A stretch of DNA of 64,000 nt from Schistosoma haematobium (Eukaryota > Platyhelminthes > Trematoda > Strigeidida > Schistosomatidae), in contig NC_067202.1 of NCBI RefSeq assembly GCF_000699445.3, positions 11,313,924 through 11,377,923 on the forward strand, given 5' to 3'. The stretch's first letter is position 1, and every line of letters starts with the position of its first letter. The notes under the pieces were generated by a model. That model did no database searches, was not told the DNA's origin, and saw nothing but the letters and a program-made list of their open reading frames with translations. Positions 21,966 to 36,800 of the stretch are shown one piece after another. The position numbers and the translations under genes are program-made.

Positions 21966-22504
21966 ACTACCTCCAACTACCATCTAAATCTCAATATTAT
22001 TCAGTCTATTATGACCTTTGTGTTTGTCGCTTTCTTTCATATCTCTCAATTGGACTATTATCTGACCCATAAACGATTTTCTTCCTTACCCCTTGTGATT
22101 AGTACGTAACCTCATTTGTTATTTATCATCGAATCCATTTTGGTGATGCGATTTTTTCTATCCTTCTATAGACATACATTTCCATATCTAACTTTATATA
22201 CGAATGTACAGCTTAAGTAAATGATTTCGTCGAAAAGAAAATTCTCTTCGCTGAATTCTCCTTTTCTTATTTTCTGTTTGTTAAAATTATAGACTGCAAT
22301 TAATAAATCACTTTAAATACAAATGGATCCTGAGAGAATTACCTCAATATTGAGCATATACCAATAAAAATTAATCAATTACATTATTATCATCAATGTC
22401 TAATCGCCAACATATACAACTAAACATCATACCCATTGCGTATACTAGTAGCTATATAAACTAAATACCTTAGTGGATAACAGGTTTATATTTGAAGTAG
22501 AATA

Positions 22505-22585
22505 TACACTAGGTTCAATTTCAATGTGAACGTCAACACTGAGATGCAGATAAGTTCGATTAACGCGTCCTGAATAGGACGAAAT
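22505..22585 (+). repeat. Sm-alpha-like remnant
   Basis: Keeps 'ctgagatgcag' and 'aataggacgaaatgcac' of the Sm-alpha tail. The CUGAUGA core is lost (TAACGCG), so there is no ribozyme activity to expect. Confidence 0.5.
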
Positions 22586-22639
22586 GCACATCGTGAACTT
22601 GAAAATATGACTTTGTTAATAAATATATTTTATAAATGA

Positions 22640-23039
22640 AAAAGATGTAATGAATAAACATTGAAATTCCACACAATCAACTATTTATTTATTGAATAAT
22701 CAAAATGAAAATACGAAACAATTTCCATGAATAAACAATAACAACTGGTTATCTCATTTTAAAAAAAAACATGATCTAATTTTGTACAATACAATAATTG
22801 AATGAATAAAATACATTTTAAATACAACTAATATTAATCAATAATATTGTGTTTGATCTCTGAAATGAATCCCCAATGAATTGTGTTATGGAATTGAAAA
22901 CATAAACCAAACAAACAAAAACTAGCATGAACTGTATATGTAATGTTACCATGTGATTGATGTCAGCCAGTGATAAATATTAGTAAAATATGACATTTTT
23001 CCAACTCATAAATTTAAGGAGTCTACATGTCTTGGAAAC

Positions 23040-23101
<62 letters not shown>

Positions 23102-23385
23102 CGTTATGGATGTTAACAAAATATATGAAGTTTCAATAATACATATCTATAGACTGTTTATATTCATTGGGAGATATTCAACTAGGACATTATATATATA
23201 TATGACAGTAAACGATCAAATTAACTGTACAGTATGTATATGTCATTTTTCTTAAACAGAAGAAGAAGAATATAAGAGAGAAGAACAATTCATTTTTGAA
23301 GTATTAATTAATATGTTTAATACAATACAAACCAAATGATAATAGTAGTATATAGAAAAATAATGGAAAAAAATGTTTTTTTACA

Positions 23386-23429
<44 letters not shown>

Positions 23430-24626
23430 TGAATGAGAAAACATTGTAATGATAAAATACATAGTACATTCATTATAATAATAAACATAAACAATGTATA
23501 CATTTTACAATTTCTAAATCATGGATATAGATAGATAGGTAAGTAAGTAAGTGAGTAAGTAGGTGGTTGGATAGATAGATAGATCGATAGAATAGTGTAT
23601 ATAATACAAACTTGTCATCAAATAAATGTACTTCATGTTATTTTTATGACTTTGTTTTAATTTAGATAAACTAGAATGCACTCTTCTGAATAGTTTAATC
23701 GAAATGCAAATAGAGAAATAGTTCAGATAATAATAATAATAATATCTATATAGTGATAGTTGAATGCGCGATAATATGTTATATATATCTATTGATTTTA
23801 TTTCATATAAGAAAAATCAATAAATCACAAAAAAGTATTATTTACAAAGTGTATTTATTGATTTTTATTTTGAATAATAATTTCAATGATTAAATTCAAT
23901 CAAACATATTGAATGTAGGTGATGGGGGTCGATAATTCGTGAAAAAGAAGAAGGGGGGTTTTACTTCTGCTTCTCTTATTATTATTATATCGAATGATGA
24001 CTAATGCGATTGTGATCATGATCGAATTTTACACATGCAAATGATTTAATCGAATTATGAAAAAGATCTAATGTGATTAACAGAGTGAGTTTGTCTCTGT
24101 GTATGTACGAAATATGTGTGTGTGAGATAGAGAAAATTAGGGTAGATGCACTGCACACAGAGAAGAAATTGAAAGAAAAGAATATAAATATGTGTTATCA
24201 GTTGATTAAGAAAAAAGGAGAGAATATAGTCAGTTTTACAAAAGAAAATCAGTGTTATATCTGTGCTCAATTTCAATGGGAAATAGACAACAATTTGTTA
24301 TAATAATGATAATAATAAAACTCTCAGTGACAAAAAACAAACATACGTATAAATGTATACATACACACAAAATAAATACACAACAACAAAACAGGGATTG
24401 AACTGTCCAAAGACAAAACACACAAAATAGTGAAGGAATTTTTCTAAAGAAGAAAAAAGTCGAAAAAAGGCACACACCAATAAGAGAGAGGTATCAGTAG
24501 GTCATACAAGAAAAAGACAACGACAAAAAAGCACAATAATAATAATAATAATCTTCTTTGGTTTATCACAATGAGTAAATAACTGAAGGTATAATAGATG
24601 AGTAGATTTAGAGAAGGGATGAATAT
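22640..24626. repeat. Microsatellite-rich 3' flank of the PTPN9-like gene
   Basis: Contains (TTA)n at 23041-23101, (TA)n at 23195-23204 and 23389-23427, GATA/GTAA-type tetramers at 23525-23590 and an AAT run at 24538-24552. The 3' UTR of the - strand gene must lie in the upper part. Overlapping open frames at 24055-24480 come from biased composition. Confidence 0.6.
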
Positions 24627-24862
24627 TTACAGTACAGTAGCATTATTATTACCTCCACCACAACTGTGCTGGTTATCATCATGCTTATTGATTTGCTGTT
24701 TTGATAATTGTGATACAAGTGCTTGATGAATAAATGCATATTGTTTAGCAACTTGTACAGCCCCAGCACGTTGACATCTTAATCGATTAATCACATCTGG
24801 TACATCAAGATAACCTTCATTTATTGCTTGTTGTAAACAAATATCTGTTGTAACAAATGTTC
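24627..24862 (-). CDS. PTPN9: PTPN9-like: last coding exon (Q-loop and C-terminus)
   Basis: Acceptor TTCCTAG/GA completes the split Gly codon and reads TFVTTDICLQQAINEGYLDV, RLRCQRAGAVQVAKQY (Q-loop Gln) and a short Asn/His/Gly-rich tail ending ATVL-stop at 24627-24629. The 3' UTR continues to lower coordinates in AT-rich DNA; its end cannot be set. Confidence 0.9.
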
Positions 24863-27800
24863 CTAGGAAGAAGCAAATGAGAACAAATTTGTTTAAAAAT
24901 TGAACAATCTCTGAAAAAATTACAAAAGGATATTTAAGTAAGATATGATGAGACAAGTAATGAGAGATTAAGAAAACAGGCAACTGACTACGGTTTTTTT
25001 TAAAAAAAAAGTATATAAATGAATTTGACAGATACAATGATGCTTGCGAAGAATATGTGCACTGTTGCAAAACTTTTTTGAAATAGGATAAAATAAAAGA
25101 CGTTAGAGAGTGACTCCAAGTGACGGCCGAGAGCGAGGAGAGTCAGCTCTCCCTCTCAAAATGCTCTTATATTACCAAGTGTATACAACCACTGCTAGAG
25201 AAGTTCTACTCATTATCTTCTCTCAATAGTGGTATTATTTATGAGATTGAGAGGACGAAAAACGAATGTCAGCAACTTTAACCGGCTTGCTGTACACAGA
25301 GGGTCCACCTAGGGGAGTTGGAAAACCCTGACTACAAACTAATGGTGCACATGGGCTCCAGGATCCTTAGAGAACAATTGTTGGTCACAAAGTTACCATG
25401 GGACCGCATCTCTTAACGTTGTTCCACTGCCTTGTGGACCAAATCTTAAAGTGCAAGGCTCCGGGTGTGGCCCCCCTAAGAAAACCACCTTCCTTGTTTT
25501 GGGCACCTGGGTAGCATTCCAACCCATACGAGGGTCGAACGAAGAAGTGTGGCACACATATGTTTGGTACCTTTTTGTGCCAATACTTATGTGTTTAAAT
25601 TAATAAATAGAGATTTAGATTGTAGGTATCATTACCAAGGTTTGACTTGATAATTTCGAAAAAATTGAGCATTGGGTAGATTGTTATAAATAAATAGTAT
25701 ATTTGTAATATCACAATGAGAATATTATTCTTTCGGTTCCGTTGTACCACTTAAACTTGGATTAATTTTAATTCGGTTATTTATTCTCTGAAGAAGTGGC
25801 TTACACTAAGTCACGAAACGTCAGAGAATCTAATTTCTTTACTCATTGGGATATTACAAATATACTATTCATTTATAGAGATTTAGATTATTCATTTATA
25901 GGATATGAAGAATTTCATTTAAAAAATCCGTAAATTCCCTCCATAGACAACAATAGTTTAGTTAAGTATACTAATTGGGGTCAGTTTATTCAACTGTAAA
26001 TACCTCACTCTACAAGAGGTCAGTGGCAGCCTGAATGGCTCAATGTTATCGCATCGTTTCACTTATGGAATAACTAAGAAGCTCACTTCTACATGAATTA
26101 GGCATTGAAGATCTTGTCTAGAATGACAATAAAAACTCTGTGACTGAGCCATCTAGCCCAGAGGGCTTGATAACAGCAAAGCCGTCCAAATAAGCTGTGA
26201 ATCTTTGAGTTTAATCATGTGGGTGTATGTATGTTGAATGATTTTGGGTTTCGAACCAGAACAAAGCAATCAGTGACAATAAATGTCGTTTATTGTTTTT
26301 GTTAATAACTGAACCTTTGAAAACTAAGGACAATTGTTTACGTTATAAAACTCGTTATCAGTATGCATTCACAATCCTTCCAGGAATCAAACTCAGTAGC
26401 TTCACATAATGTTTTCACAAACATTCCAAAACTAGTGAATAAATCCCGTAAAATAACTGTTAGAATGATGACGAAAGATGAACACCAAACAATATATCAT
26501 CACCTTCAAACAAAACACAATGACCAGTATATATACACCTACCTGTACGACCAATACCAGCGCTACAGTGTACCAGTAATGGGGATAGAGAATCCAATTG
26601 AGAAGTTGTTTTGTGATTTGACGATCCTGTTGACGTTGTTGTTGGTGGTGATACTGACGACGACGATGACAGTGATGATGAGAATAATAATTCTGATCTT
26701 GAATTATGACTTTGTTTAACAGTGAGTAGAAATTTCAAAAATTCTTCTGAATCCGCTGGAACATCGAAATCCGGCCAACCCAAATATAAATAATGATGCA
26801 CTGTTAACTTATTATCTGATAAAGTATTATTATCATTGGATTCCTGAAATGGAGGAAATGAATGATGAAAACATAGAGAAAAATAACAATCATAACTATG
26901 ATGAATATTGAGAAAACTTCGAGTGCAAAAAACATCCGTTTTTGTAGAATCTACAACAACTACTCTCATTCACCTATTAACGACATTTGCAAGTCGACAA
27001 TATAAAAGACTTGTCAGGAATATATATATCTGTTTAACTTATCACATTCAAACAACTAGACAGATTAAAGTTGTTCAGTTCAATAATACCCGGTTTTATG
27101 ATCTATACATAAGCCACACATAAATTTGTACTATGTATTCGTAGCACTTTAAGATATGGCTAAAAAATCGCCTTGCAATCGCTCGAATAAGAATAGGATA
27201 ATTTAACTGTCATTTGAAGCAGCTCGGAGATCAGCTTCTAAGTATTTTCTGTTGATTTATATATTCTGAATAACACAATGGTATTAACCGATGTTAAGTC
27301 TATTTGTTTCCTCGTGACCATATTTTTGGAAAAGATTAGGGACGCATACGTTCCTCCCTATTTGGGATTTACTAGCAAGATGTACTCCTGTCATATTAGT
27401 GTTGATGTGTGTGAGGTTGTGTATCCGTTTTCGAATCTTCTATACGTGTACACTATCCAGCATTTTTGGACATTTTCCGTTTATTTAGTATGTGAGTGTT
27501 ACATAAAAGTATGTAATTTTCGTTAAAGATTTCTTTCCAAGCATCTGAAATTTATTACATCCGTGTAGCGTCTCCCAGTATGTCGGATGGAAAACACAAA
27601 TACGGTGAAACCTAGAGCTTAAAAGGAAATTTCCTGTGAAAAGTACACTCACATATGCAACAATCACACACTAAATGAACGGCGTAATAATCGAAGATGC
27701 TGGATACCGCACACTTATTGAATATTGGAAAACTGATGGATAAACACCTTGTACTGTTGATATCCACAGTGAAAGTTGAACACGGAACCTAGATTTTTTC

Positions 27801-30800
27801 CAAACAAGTCGACATATTGTCCATTAATTTATCAAGTAACAACTAGTTTAAATATTTTAAAATTACAATTAGAGCAACTTAGAGATATAATTTGATGTTA
27901 TTTAAGTTAGTAGTTTAAAGTCAAATTAGCTATGTATGTTTGTGCGTATAGATGGAACGTTGAATATATAGTGAAGTACATTAGATTACACTGAACAATA
28001 TAGTTTATTACATGAAATAATGAATGATTTAGGTTTTTACTACCATTATATCTCCCACAATCATACGAAAACAAACAAACACACACACGAATACAAATGT
28101 ATAATGTACATGTGTATTTGAATTTCATCAGGGCACTAGATATATAATAACAGTAAGGTAGTGGTGAACTTCATGTTTCGAAATAAATATTATAGTGATG
28201 ACAATTATTATTATTAGTATTATTAATATCAACTTATATACAGGTCAAGTAAAACCAATCATCTTGAAGTAAATATATATACAATGAAATTTACGATTAC
28301 AATTATTAATGTAAACTTAAACTGCAAACATTAGTAAGGATTCGTAATTTCCCGCTGGTTGGTACATCTTGGATCCCACTGTTAGTTACTAAATATACTA
28401 AGAGAATAATAGTCTAATTGCATAGAAACTATAAACTGATCTAAGTTAGGCCACCATTGAATACCTGCAAAGACTAGACGGCCGTTTCATCCTAGCATGG
28501 AACTCCTTAGCGGTACGCATCTACGATTACGCACGCACTGATCGAAACCAGGATCTTCAGTCTCGCGCACAAACACTTAACTTTCAGACCAATAAGCTGG
28601 CACGGTGTTAGTGTTCGTAGGTGGGCACTGATGGATAGTTTCGTAATAGGACGAAACGGAAGTCCAGTGCTTCTATGCTTTCAATGGTTGTCGATCCATG
28701 ATTATGTTGAAATTTAATAGTTTTCACAACACCTTACTGAGAAAATAGTTTGACCATTAAATCCAATTAATATGCAATCAGTCAAACAATAGAGGAAAAT
28801 ATGTCTATGCGTGTGATTCTTGAGATTCTACACAACTGATACTTATCATCTTCGAATAAATGTTCTTAATGATTGTGAAAGATTGTGTGATATGTTCAGA
28901 TAAAACGTTGAAGTTGATATGAACTGTGGTCAGAAAGAGTAAGGAAACAGAGACATGTCTATTCGGAGTAAAAGATCAATTAAAGAGAGAGGACAGAGGG
29001 TGATGGCCTTAGAAAAAAAGGAAGGTTAAGACTGCGGCACAAGGAGAGTTTGGATAAGTTTCTTTCTTATGAGGAGTTTCTGCGTTTTCAGATGTATAGC
29101 AAATGCTTGCGCAATTCTAAGAAGGTGAAGGGTCAATGTTTGACAGGTGTCTGATTACCTTTCAAATCACATTTTTTAAATATCGAACGATCTGTTTTTA
29201 CAAAGTGCTCGACTATGGAGCTTCTCATTGATCCGTTTCACTTTATTTAAAAGCCCAGCAGGAAAATGTTCTTGAATTATCTTGGATAGAAATTACATCG
29301 AATGACCTGTATAGTTAGTATCACAGGAGTAGGAGCATTGGACATACAACTTGTCAAGTGCGAGAGCTTGTCTTTCAGACTGTTCCTAAACAGTGATTCT
29401 TTAGAGGAAGCTAATCGCAAAGCTGCTGTGAAAAGTGTTTTTTCGAGAAAGTTAGAAAGTCACATAAAGATGTCTGAAGATTTATCATCGCACTAACCTC
29501 ACTGTCTATTGACTTTTTGCCTCTGATTGACTTATTTATGTCTCTATGCTCTTTCTGATTACATTTCATCTCGAATTCAACATTTTATATAGTAACGTCA
29601 CACAGCCTTTTCTCCAGCTATTAAACATCGCTTACTTTCTTGATGAATATTATAGCTCATGACATCTTAAGCTTCAGCTCTTTGTTCATTTGTATACTTG
29701 AAGCAGTTCACAATACTTAAAAGTAGCGCAACGTGTATGAACGAATTTATTTATAAGACGACAAATGTTATTTTAGACGATGTGTTGAATATGAAATTAC
29801 TGAGTATACTTATCTAGTCAGAGTATTTGTCTTTATCATTCCTGGTGTAAAGCAAATTCAAGCTAGGAAACACTGCCGTTTACATAGAACAGATGATTCC
29901 TGAAGAGGTCCAGAAGTGTGGATTTGCTAAGGTGTCTCATATATAAAGATGAAACAAAGCTGATTAGTAACTTCCTAGTTTCAACTAGTTGTAATATGCC
30001 GACCAAGTGAAGACATATCACTTATCTGTTCCCATATGCAATCACAAGGTCAAATAGTTGTTGAGGAATTATAAATAAGGTGCGTTGTTTGAAGAAGCCA
30101 ATTATGCCCCGAGTCAATGTTTCAGACTATATTCCCCAGTGTTTGAGACATCCCGACAAATGTATCATATACCAGGTATATGTGTGCACCTATAGATCTT
30201 GTCACTCAAAGTTTCTGAGTCACTCTTCAGTAGTATCGATCTCGTTGTTGGTTGGATAAATGAATGTGCGGGAGCGTGTATAATCGTATTCGAAACCAAC
30301 GATCATGGGATATAACCGATTATTTGGCTAAAATCAGTCCATGACTGAAAGAAATTACAAACTGGACAATCTCCACAAACTTTCTCATATTGTTATCAAT
30401 AATCATAATTATTACAATCCTTCATGTTATATCCGGACGGGAATGAATGAATGGTAGCCATTAGGAACTACGCATGGACTAATATTACACTAATATTCTT
30501 ATTGTATGACTATTAAGTAACTATATATATAAAGCTAGACTACCATTGAAAACCTGGGAGCACTGGATGACCGTTTCGTCCTAGTATGGGACTCTGGCAG
30601 TGCGCATCCACGACCCCGCACACAGGACTCGGGCACCGAACCTCTTAATTAAGAACTGGGTTTGCCTAATTATCGGGTCTACAGCATCATATGAATTGAA
30701 AGTATGAAGTGTGATATCATTTAGTGATATTCCGGTTTGGTGAGACGTTGTGATGAAGGTAGAAGTTTTACTCATTCATTAGCCACAACAAATAGGCAGA

Positions 30801-33800
30801 AATACAATACGATGATAGAGAAACGAACAGTAGTAGTACTAATATACTGACAGTATGTATGGAGACACAATAATTATTTAATTTAGTTAAGCCGTCCCCA
30901 TACATTTTTTGCATATGAAACTACATGTTGGATACTGATTTCAATTAGATGAAGAGGGAAGTTTGATAATTTATACGATCTCAGATAATTGATAGAAGTA
31001 CTAGTAGTAATAGTGGTGTTTCAATCCCGATCAATTAGCTTATTTTTTTCTGCAAGTTTCCTAAAGTATATCTATTTGATAAAGAATAATAACGATTATT
31101 GTATGAAATGAATTGTAGGCACTACCTTGAGAAAATGAGGAAAGGATATTGGAATTTACACTGTTATGTAATATTTACCTTGAGAGAATTTTGAACATTC
31201 ATTTTAGATTTTTGTCGATTGCGTTCCAATCTACTGACACCAATACGAGTAGTAGAATTATGGACATCATTTACGGAAGATTTACATGTCACTTCTAAAA
31301 CACTTCGTTTGTATAAACCACCAGCTTCAATAGATTCACCACAATTAGTCACTTGAAATTCTCCATAAGTAGCACTGATTGTTGGGGTCATTTTTGTATC
31401 CACTGGGTGAACACTACTACGGGGAATAGATTGATCTTTTGACAAGGAGGGAGAAGAATTTCTTGTTGGCCAATACAATGCACATTTAGGACGTTGACCT
31501 TCGACAACTCTAAATAATATTTTTTATAACCAGAGCAAATAATTAATAAGTTATTTTCTTATTCACAATGGATAAACAAAATATATGCGAAGCAATGCAT
31601 GCTGAAGAGAGAAATTAGCAGGAATGGGTACTTGCTTCGTTTATTCGAATCTAACATCGATGTAGATAATGTTAATTACTACTAACTGAATAATGGTAGG
31701 AAAGGGTACTCTTAAAGCTGCTTTAGCTGACAGTAAATGTTTTGACACTGCCACAGTATCAGTATTTCCGAGGCATAAGTTCGCACAAATCTCTGACTTT
31801 AGATTTATCTTTGGAATCATGAACCAATAAATGTTAGGCCACCTTTGAAACCTCGAAGTGCTGGACGGCTGTTTCGTCCTAGGCAGTGCGCATTCGCGAC
31901 CACGCACAGTGGAACTGAGCCCAGGACCTTCAGTCTCTCGTTTTCAAGTTTTCTATGGTGGTCCAACATTGATCGGCCCACGATTTCAACGGAACTCAAC
32001 AATCTCCACAAACCTATCCTGATGATGTTTATCTATCGCTTGGAAGTATGGGAAAGATTGTAGAAATAGATTAAGCGGAAATATAGTAGTGGAACAAGTT
32101 TTAAAGTATGCTTGGTAAGTAGGAGTCCCTTATAACCTACTACGCAGGTTTCGGCATTTTAGATAGAAGTCTTCAAAAAAGAAACTTTCAATATGTTAGA
32201 AAATGACAGGTTTCAACCTTGATACCTGTCAACAGGGAGTATGTCCAGCCAGGGCTGATAACGTATACTGATGAGTGGAAAGCTAATAAGTGTTTATAGG
32301 GATTTGGTTACAAGCATCACGTTGTGATGGACAAATGACAGTTCGTAAACTATAAGACAGGCGACGTAGGGAATATCTTAGACATCATCATAACCCCAGA
32401 GATCAAAAGCTGTAGAATCATATGAATGGATTCTTCTATTAAAAGCGTACTGAGATTTTAAAATATATGACCTTTTTAAAATTTTCTTAAGTTCTTAAAC
32501 AATGTAAAATGTGCATATACATCCTGCTTTTTTTCGTTTACTGGAAAAATTTGTTCATTGGTATCACCTGCAATTCAACACGCTAATACAAGTGATTGAA
32601 ATGTTAGAATTGCTCAGGGTCGTTCAAAAGGCATGGTATCTCCGCTTAAGTCGGATATGAAAAGAATAATTGATAATAAAAATTAATAATTAATTAATAG
32701 ACATACTAACTTGGTAAGCATTATAATAGTGATGACTTTATGCTCCCAAACAGTCATCCAAAATTCACGTATTGTATTCTCTAATGGGCCTTGATTGAAA
32801 ATGAGAGAAGTATAGTGACAATGATGAAATCTTTGTGTATCAACATACACTATTTATATAAATAAGGGAATAAACTAACGGGAAGAGGAATTTTAAAAAA
32901 AAAACAGAAGAGTGGTTCCGTACGGCATAGAGATTTGTTCGGATCCTTCTGAAAAAAACATTACACTAGTGAGATTAACTCGAATAGGAACCAGCGGATG
33001 CCGACATTGGTCTAAAGTCGGAGGCGTTAGCAGTGAGCTGATAATCCTGGGTTCAAACCTCGGTGAGGTTGTGGGTATGTAATGTAACTATGACAAAATG
33101 GTGGTATAGTGAGTCTTGATTTTTAGTGGTTGACTAAAATTAGTTTGTGATGCAAACTACGGAATTTCTGGAATAGCTCTGGAGAAACCTATGTCCGAAA
33201 TGAATCACAATTCCCATAACTGCTATCGACAGATATTAAATAATAAACATGAAGTAGGCATTTTTCGGGTGTTCATAAACAATTGAAAAACAATGAATGT
33301 CACCTTACACTTCGATGTGCCGAGGCTATCGCTATTATAAGTTTCTGACGAATGTGTACAAAAGGGAAATATGTTTAACTTCTCTCTCTTTGAGGTCGTG
33401 TCACCCAGTTTTAGTCTGACACATTAGAGAAGATATTTACATTTAATTGGCCACAAAGTAGTGGCCAGTGACATATTTGTCTAGTTCTTTAGTGCTCATC
33501 GAATTCCATCGACCAAGTCAAAATGAGGTCAATAGTCTATTTTCTCACAACTAACACAAACCATCTTCCGTCTTATTGTTTCATTCTAATTTTGTTAATT
33601 ATGACAGACATTCGATTATAACCCAATTATTGTTTGCAATATTAGTCTGTTTGCAGCTGATAATAAATTTCAAAATGGGATGGACTAATTTTATAGTGCA
33701 AAACATCACTGATCTTGACTTGTTCAGAAAGCCTTAGGTTACTTAGGATGGAAACTAAGGTGTACTTTAGAGATAGATCTCAGAGACAATCTATCATGAA

Positions 33801-36800
33801 ATGATCTGAGTCAGAAAGAACAAGAGACCATCTGAAAGTATTTCGATGTAGTTAAAAAACCATAGTGTTTATGAAGTACGCGAATGAAGGGAAGTAATTC
33901 AAACTAAGGTTTGGGAAAAACTAGTATTTTGTGGCTTCAAGGGTTGATTTACTATTAATGTCTATTGTTGTAGATATTTCTGCATAAAGACCCACACTAC
34001 TTATTAGTAGTTGTATTTAAATAAAACAAATACCGAAGGATGGTTTCGTATTTGAGTACGAACTTTTGTATGTAAGCAATTATACTTGAAATAAATAGCT
34101 TCACGATTTTTTTGATGAGTATATTACCATTCATATACTTCAACATAACAGTGAAGACGTAATACATTTGTACTAGAATAGCACAGATACTGTAGTAGTT
34201 CACTTGTCGACTATATTACTGGTATGCCGTCAGTAAGACGCATCACCAATGGTGTTAAAAGATATTCACGTTATACCACAAAATAACTGAACACAGAAAT
34301 GTTGGCTATTAAATGCTAACTAAATCGTCGGAAAGTATTGTGTTCACCGTGAGAATTGAAGATCACCATATTGGATAACTGGTGGGGTAGTGATAAGCTC
34401 AGAATGTTGAGTTTGGAACTCCAATTAAAAAGTTATTTAAAGCTAACCGACCTTTAATCAATCTTTAGTCGAAATCAGTTGACCTAGATTTAAACTATCT
34501 TCAGACTGTGTGAAAAGTAGGAAAAATGATTAAGACACTTGGTTGTTTTGTATGTATATTCAATCAATTCACACATATTTTGATTACTAATACTATTCTA
34601 GAAACGAAAAAAAAATACACACCTGTATTTGTAAAACGAATAAACAGCGACGAGGAAACCTGACAGGAGATGAATTATTTTAATTCGATAGTGAAGTGGT
34701 ATTATCACAATCAGATATCTGGATAATGATTTGATATTTTACAATAAGTAATAAGAATTTATTTGAATACAGATGATAAGCGATGTGTTAATACATAGAT
34801 TCTAAATAAATTTCTGAAATCATATTAACTACAGAGTAGTAACTAATTTCATAAAAGCCTAATATTTGGTGCTATTTGGATTTTACAGATAGCATCTAAC
34901 CAACTAACATTGAAACATAGTATACGTGCTGACGGCTTATTTAGACTGGACGAATATGACACTGGTTGTTACGTGATGGTCAAGTAGTGAAACTATCTTG
35001 GTCATACCGACAGTCGGTTGCCGTTTAAGTAGTTCAATGGTTATGTCTCTGACTGGAACTGGATGATAATGATTCGAATCCAACAGAGAGCGACAGTCCC
35101 TTAATGATCTTAAGTACTCCTTGTTGGTAAGTGTCAATCGGCACGAAAATCGAGTCCCGATTTTCGTGTCCACTTATCCCGACTGCTCTGTATTCAATTA
35201 CCCAATGTTGTCGAAGCCCTAATATCGTAGCCTAACTTATCTTGTTATCCTTAATTAATTATTTATTTATTTTAACACATAGATATTGGTACAAGGAGGC
35301 ACCAAGTAGATATGCGCCACACAAATCTCATTCGACATGTGTGAGGGCTGTGATACTACCCGGGTGCCCAAACCGTACCAGGTGGTTTTCTTAGGGGGCC
35401 ACTCCCCGAGCCTTCGACCTGAAGGTCTGACCCACAAAGCAGTGGAGCATCGTGAGGAGATGCAGTCCCATGGTAGCCGGTGACCAACAATTGGTTCATA
35501 CGCCATTTGTTCCCTCAGGATGGTGGAGCCCATGTGCACCATTGGTTTGGAATCCGGTTAAAGCGCCGGACATTCGCTTTTCGTCCTCTCATTTTTGTAA
35601 ACAACACCCCCGCCACGAGAAGGCAATGAGTAGGACTTCCCTGGCAGAGGCTATATGAGAGAGCATTTGGAGAGGGAGAGCGGACTCTCCCCACTCTCGG
35701 CCGTACCAGGGCATTGGGAGGCTGTTATCTCTAATATCTATCTACATATCTGTTTAATACAAACAAGTTCATAATGAGTAATACAAATAATGTTCTCAGA
35801 ATGATTGAGCAGAACGTACTGCGTTTAAAAAATTAAAACAATGCATCAAGCAATGAAGTCAATGAGTTCTTATGTGAACCATTTCAGTAGATGTAGACTT
35901 CCTTGTTAAGGTCCTCGTAATAATCATAATCTACCTGCTCGATACTCTGAGTGACATACCATAAAATCGATCACAGTAGCTCTCTTTTTGTATCGGTGTG
36001 GGGTGTGATAACCTGATTTGGTGAGCACTGGTATCAGGCTTAACGTTGACTATGACTAACTGACTGACTCAAGAATAATAATAATAGCACGAGATGAAAC
36101 AAATGGCTACAGATTCTGTTATTTATCTAGAGCCATCATATTGATAGCTCGATAAGAATGGAATGAGAGAGAATTGGGTATATAACCAGAAACAACAGAC
36201 AAATAACTTTCTGATATTATTGAATTTCGAATTTGATAATTGTGGTAAACTGTATAATTTCAGTATCATGGTTCATTAAAAAAAAGTAAAGATAAAAAAA
36301 ACAATATCATCAGCAGTGTTAGGCCTAGTGAATTATAAATGTTTAAGACATTGATATCTTGCCTTGTTCAATGATTTTTCACATAGTGTTTACATCTTTA
36401 ACGTATATATCGTGTAGAGATTTGTGCATTTAGCTTCGAATTACAGTTTAAGTGTTCAGGCTATTGATGTAACCAGGTTTCCCAAACCGATGTAGGTGGA
36501 TCGAAGTTTGAACTCGTGGCTTAATTAATGATAGATGTCTTAATCGCTAAGCTACTACTCTACTCTGTCGTGTGATTTCTTGATTCCCGATGGGTTTTTT
36601 CTTATTTATGTTAGTCAGTTTATAATCTAGACATTATGTAATAATGAACAGTGATAGTAATAAACAGATAAACAGGAATTATTCAGAGGACAAAAGTGAA
36701 AGGAATTGTTTTGATTCTCCCTATTCTCATTTATAATTATTGACACTAACATATTTAAATGAAGTATAGAATAATTTGAGTTACAGTGTATAAAAAGGAA

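Larger units (their letters stand above)
21384..22271. mobile_element. Fold-back element with inverted termini of about 95 bp, carrying Penelope tail and HHR-SINE2
   Basis: The ends 21384-21480 and 22175-22271 are inverted copies (aataagaaaaggagaattca on the + strand at the left, its reverse complement at the right). Inside are a Penelope-like C-terminal remnant (21478-21526, [12 protein letters not shown]), a second inverted pair (21650-21690 against 21732-21775) and an HHR-SINE2 with hammerhead (21790-21965). No transposase is present. Confidence 0.7.

Noticed and set aside
24055..24480. Overlapping open frames on both strands
   Set aside because: Low-complexity, Phe/Tyr/Leu- or Lys-rich translations from AT-rich DNA; no motif, no splice support.
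26363..26719. A 118-codon frame on the + strand
   Set aside because: It is antisense to the catalytic PTP exon; the - strand has the HCSAGIGRTG signature and splice sites.
32250..32285. CTGATGAGTGGAAAG as another hammerhead
   Set aside because: Stem II cannot form and the cleavage triplet and stem I partner are missing.
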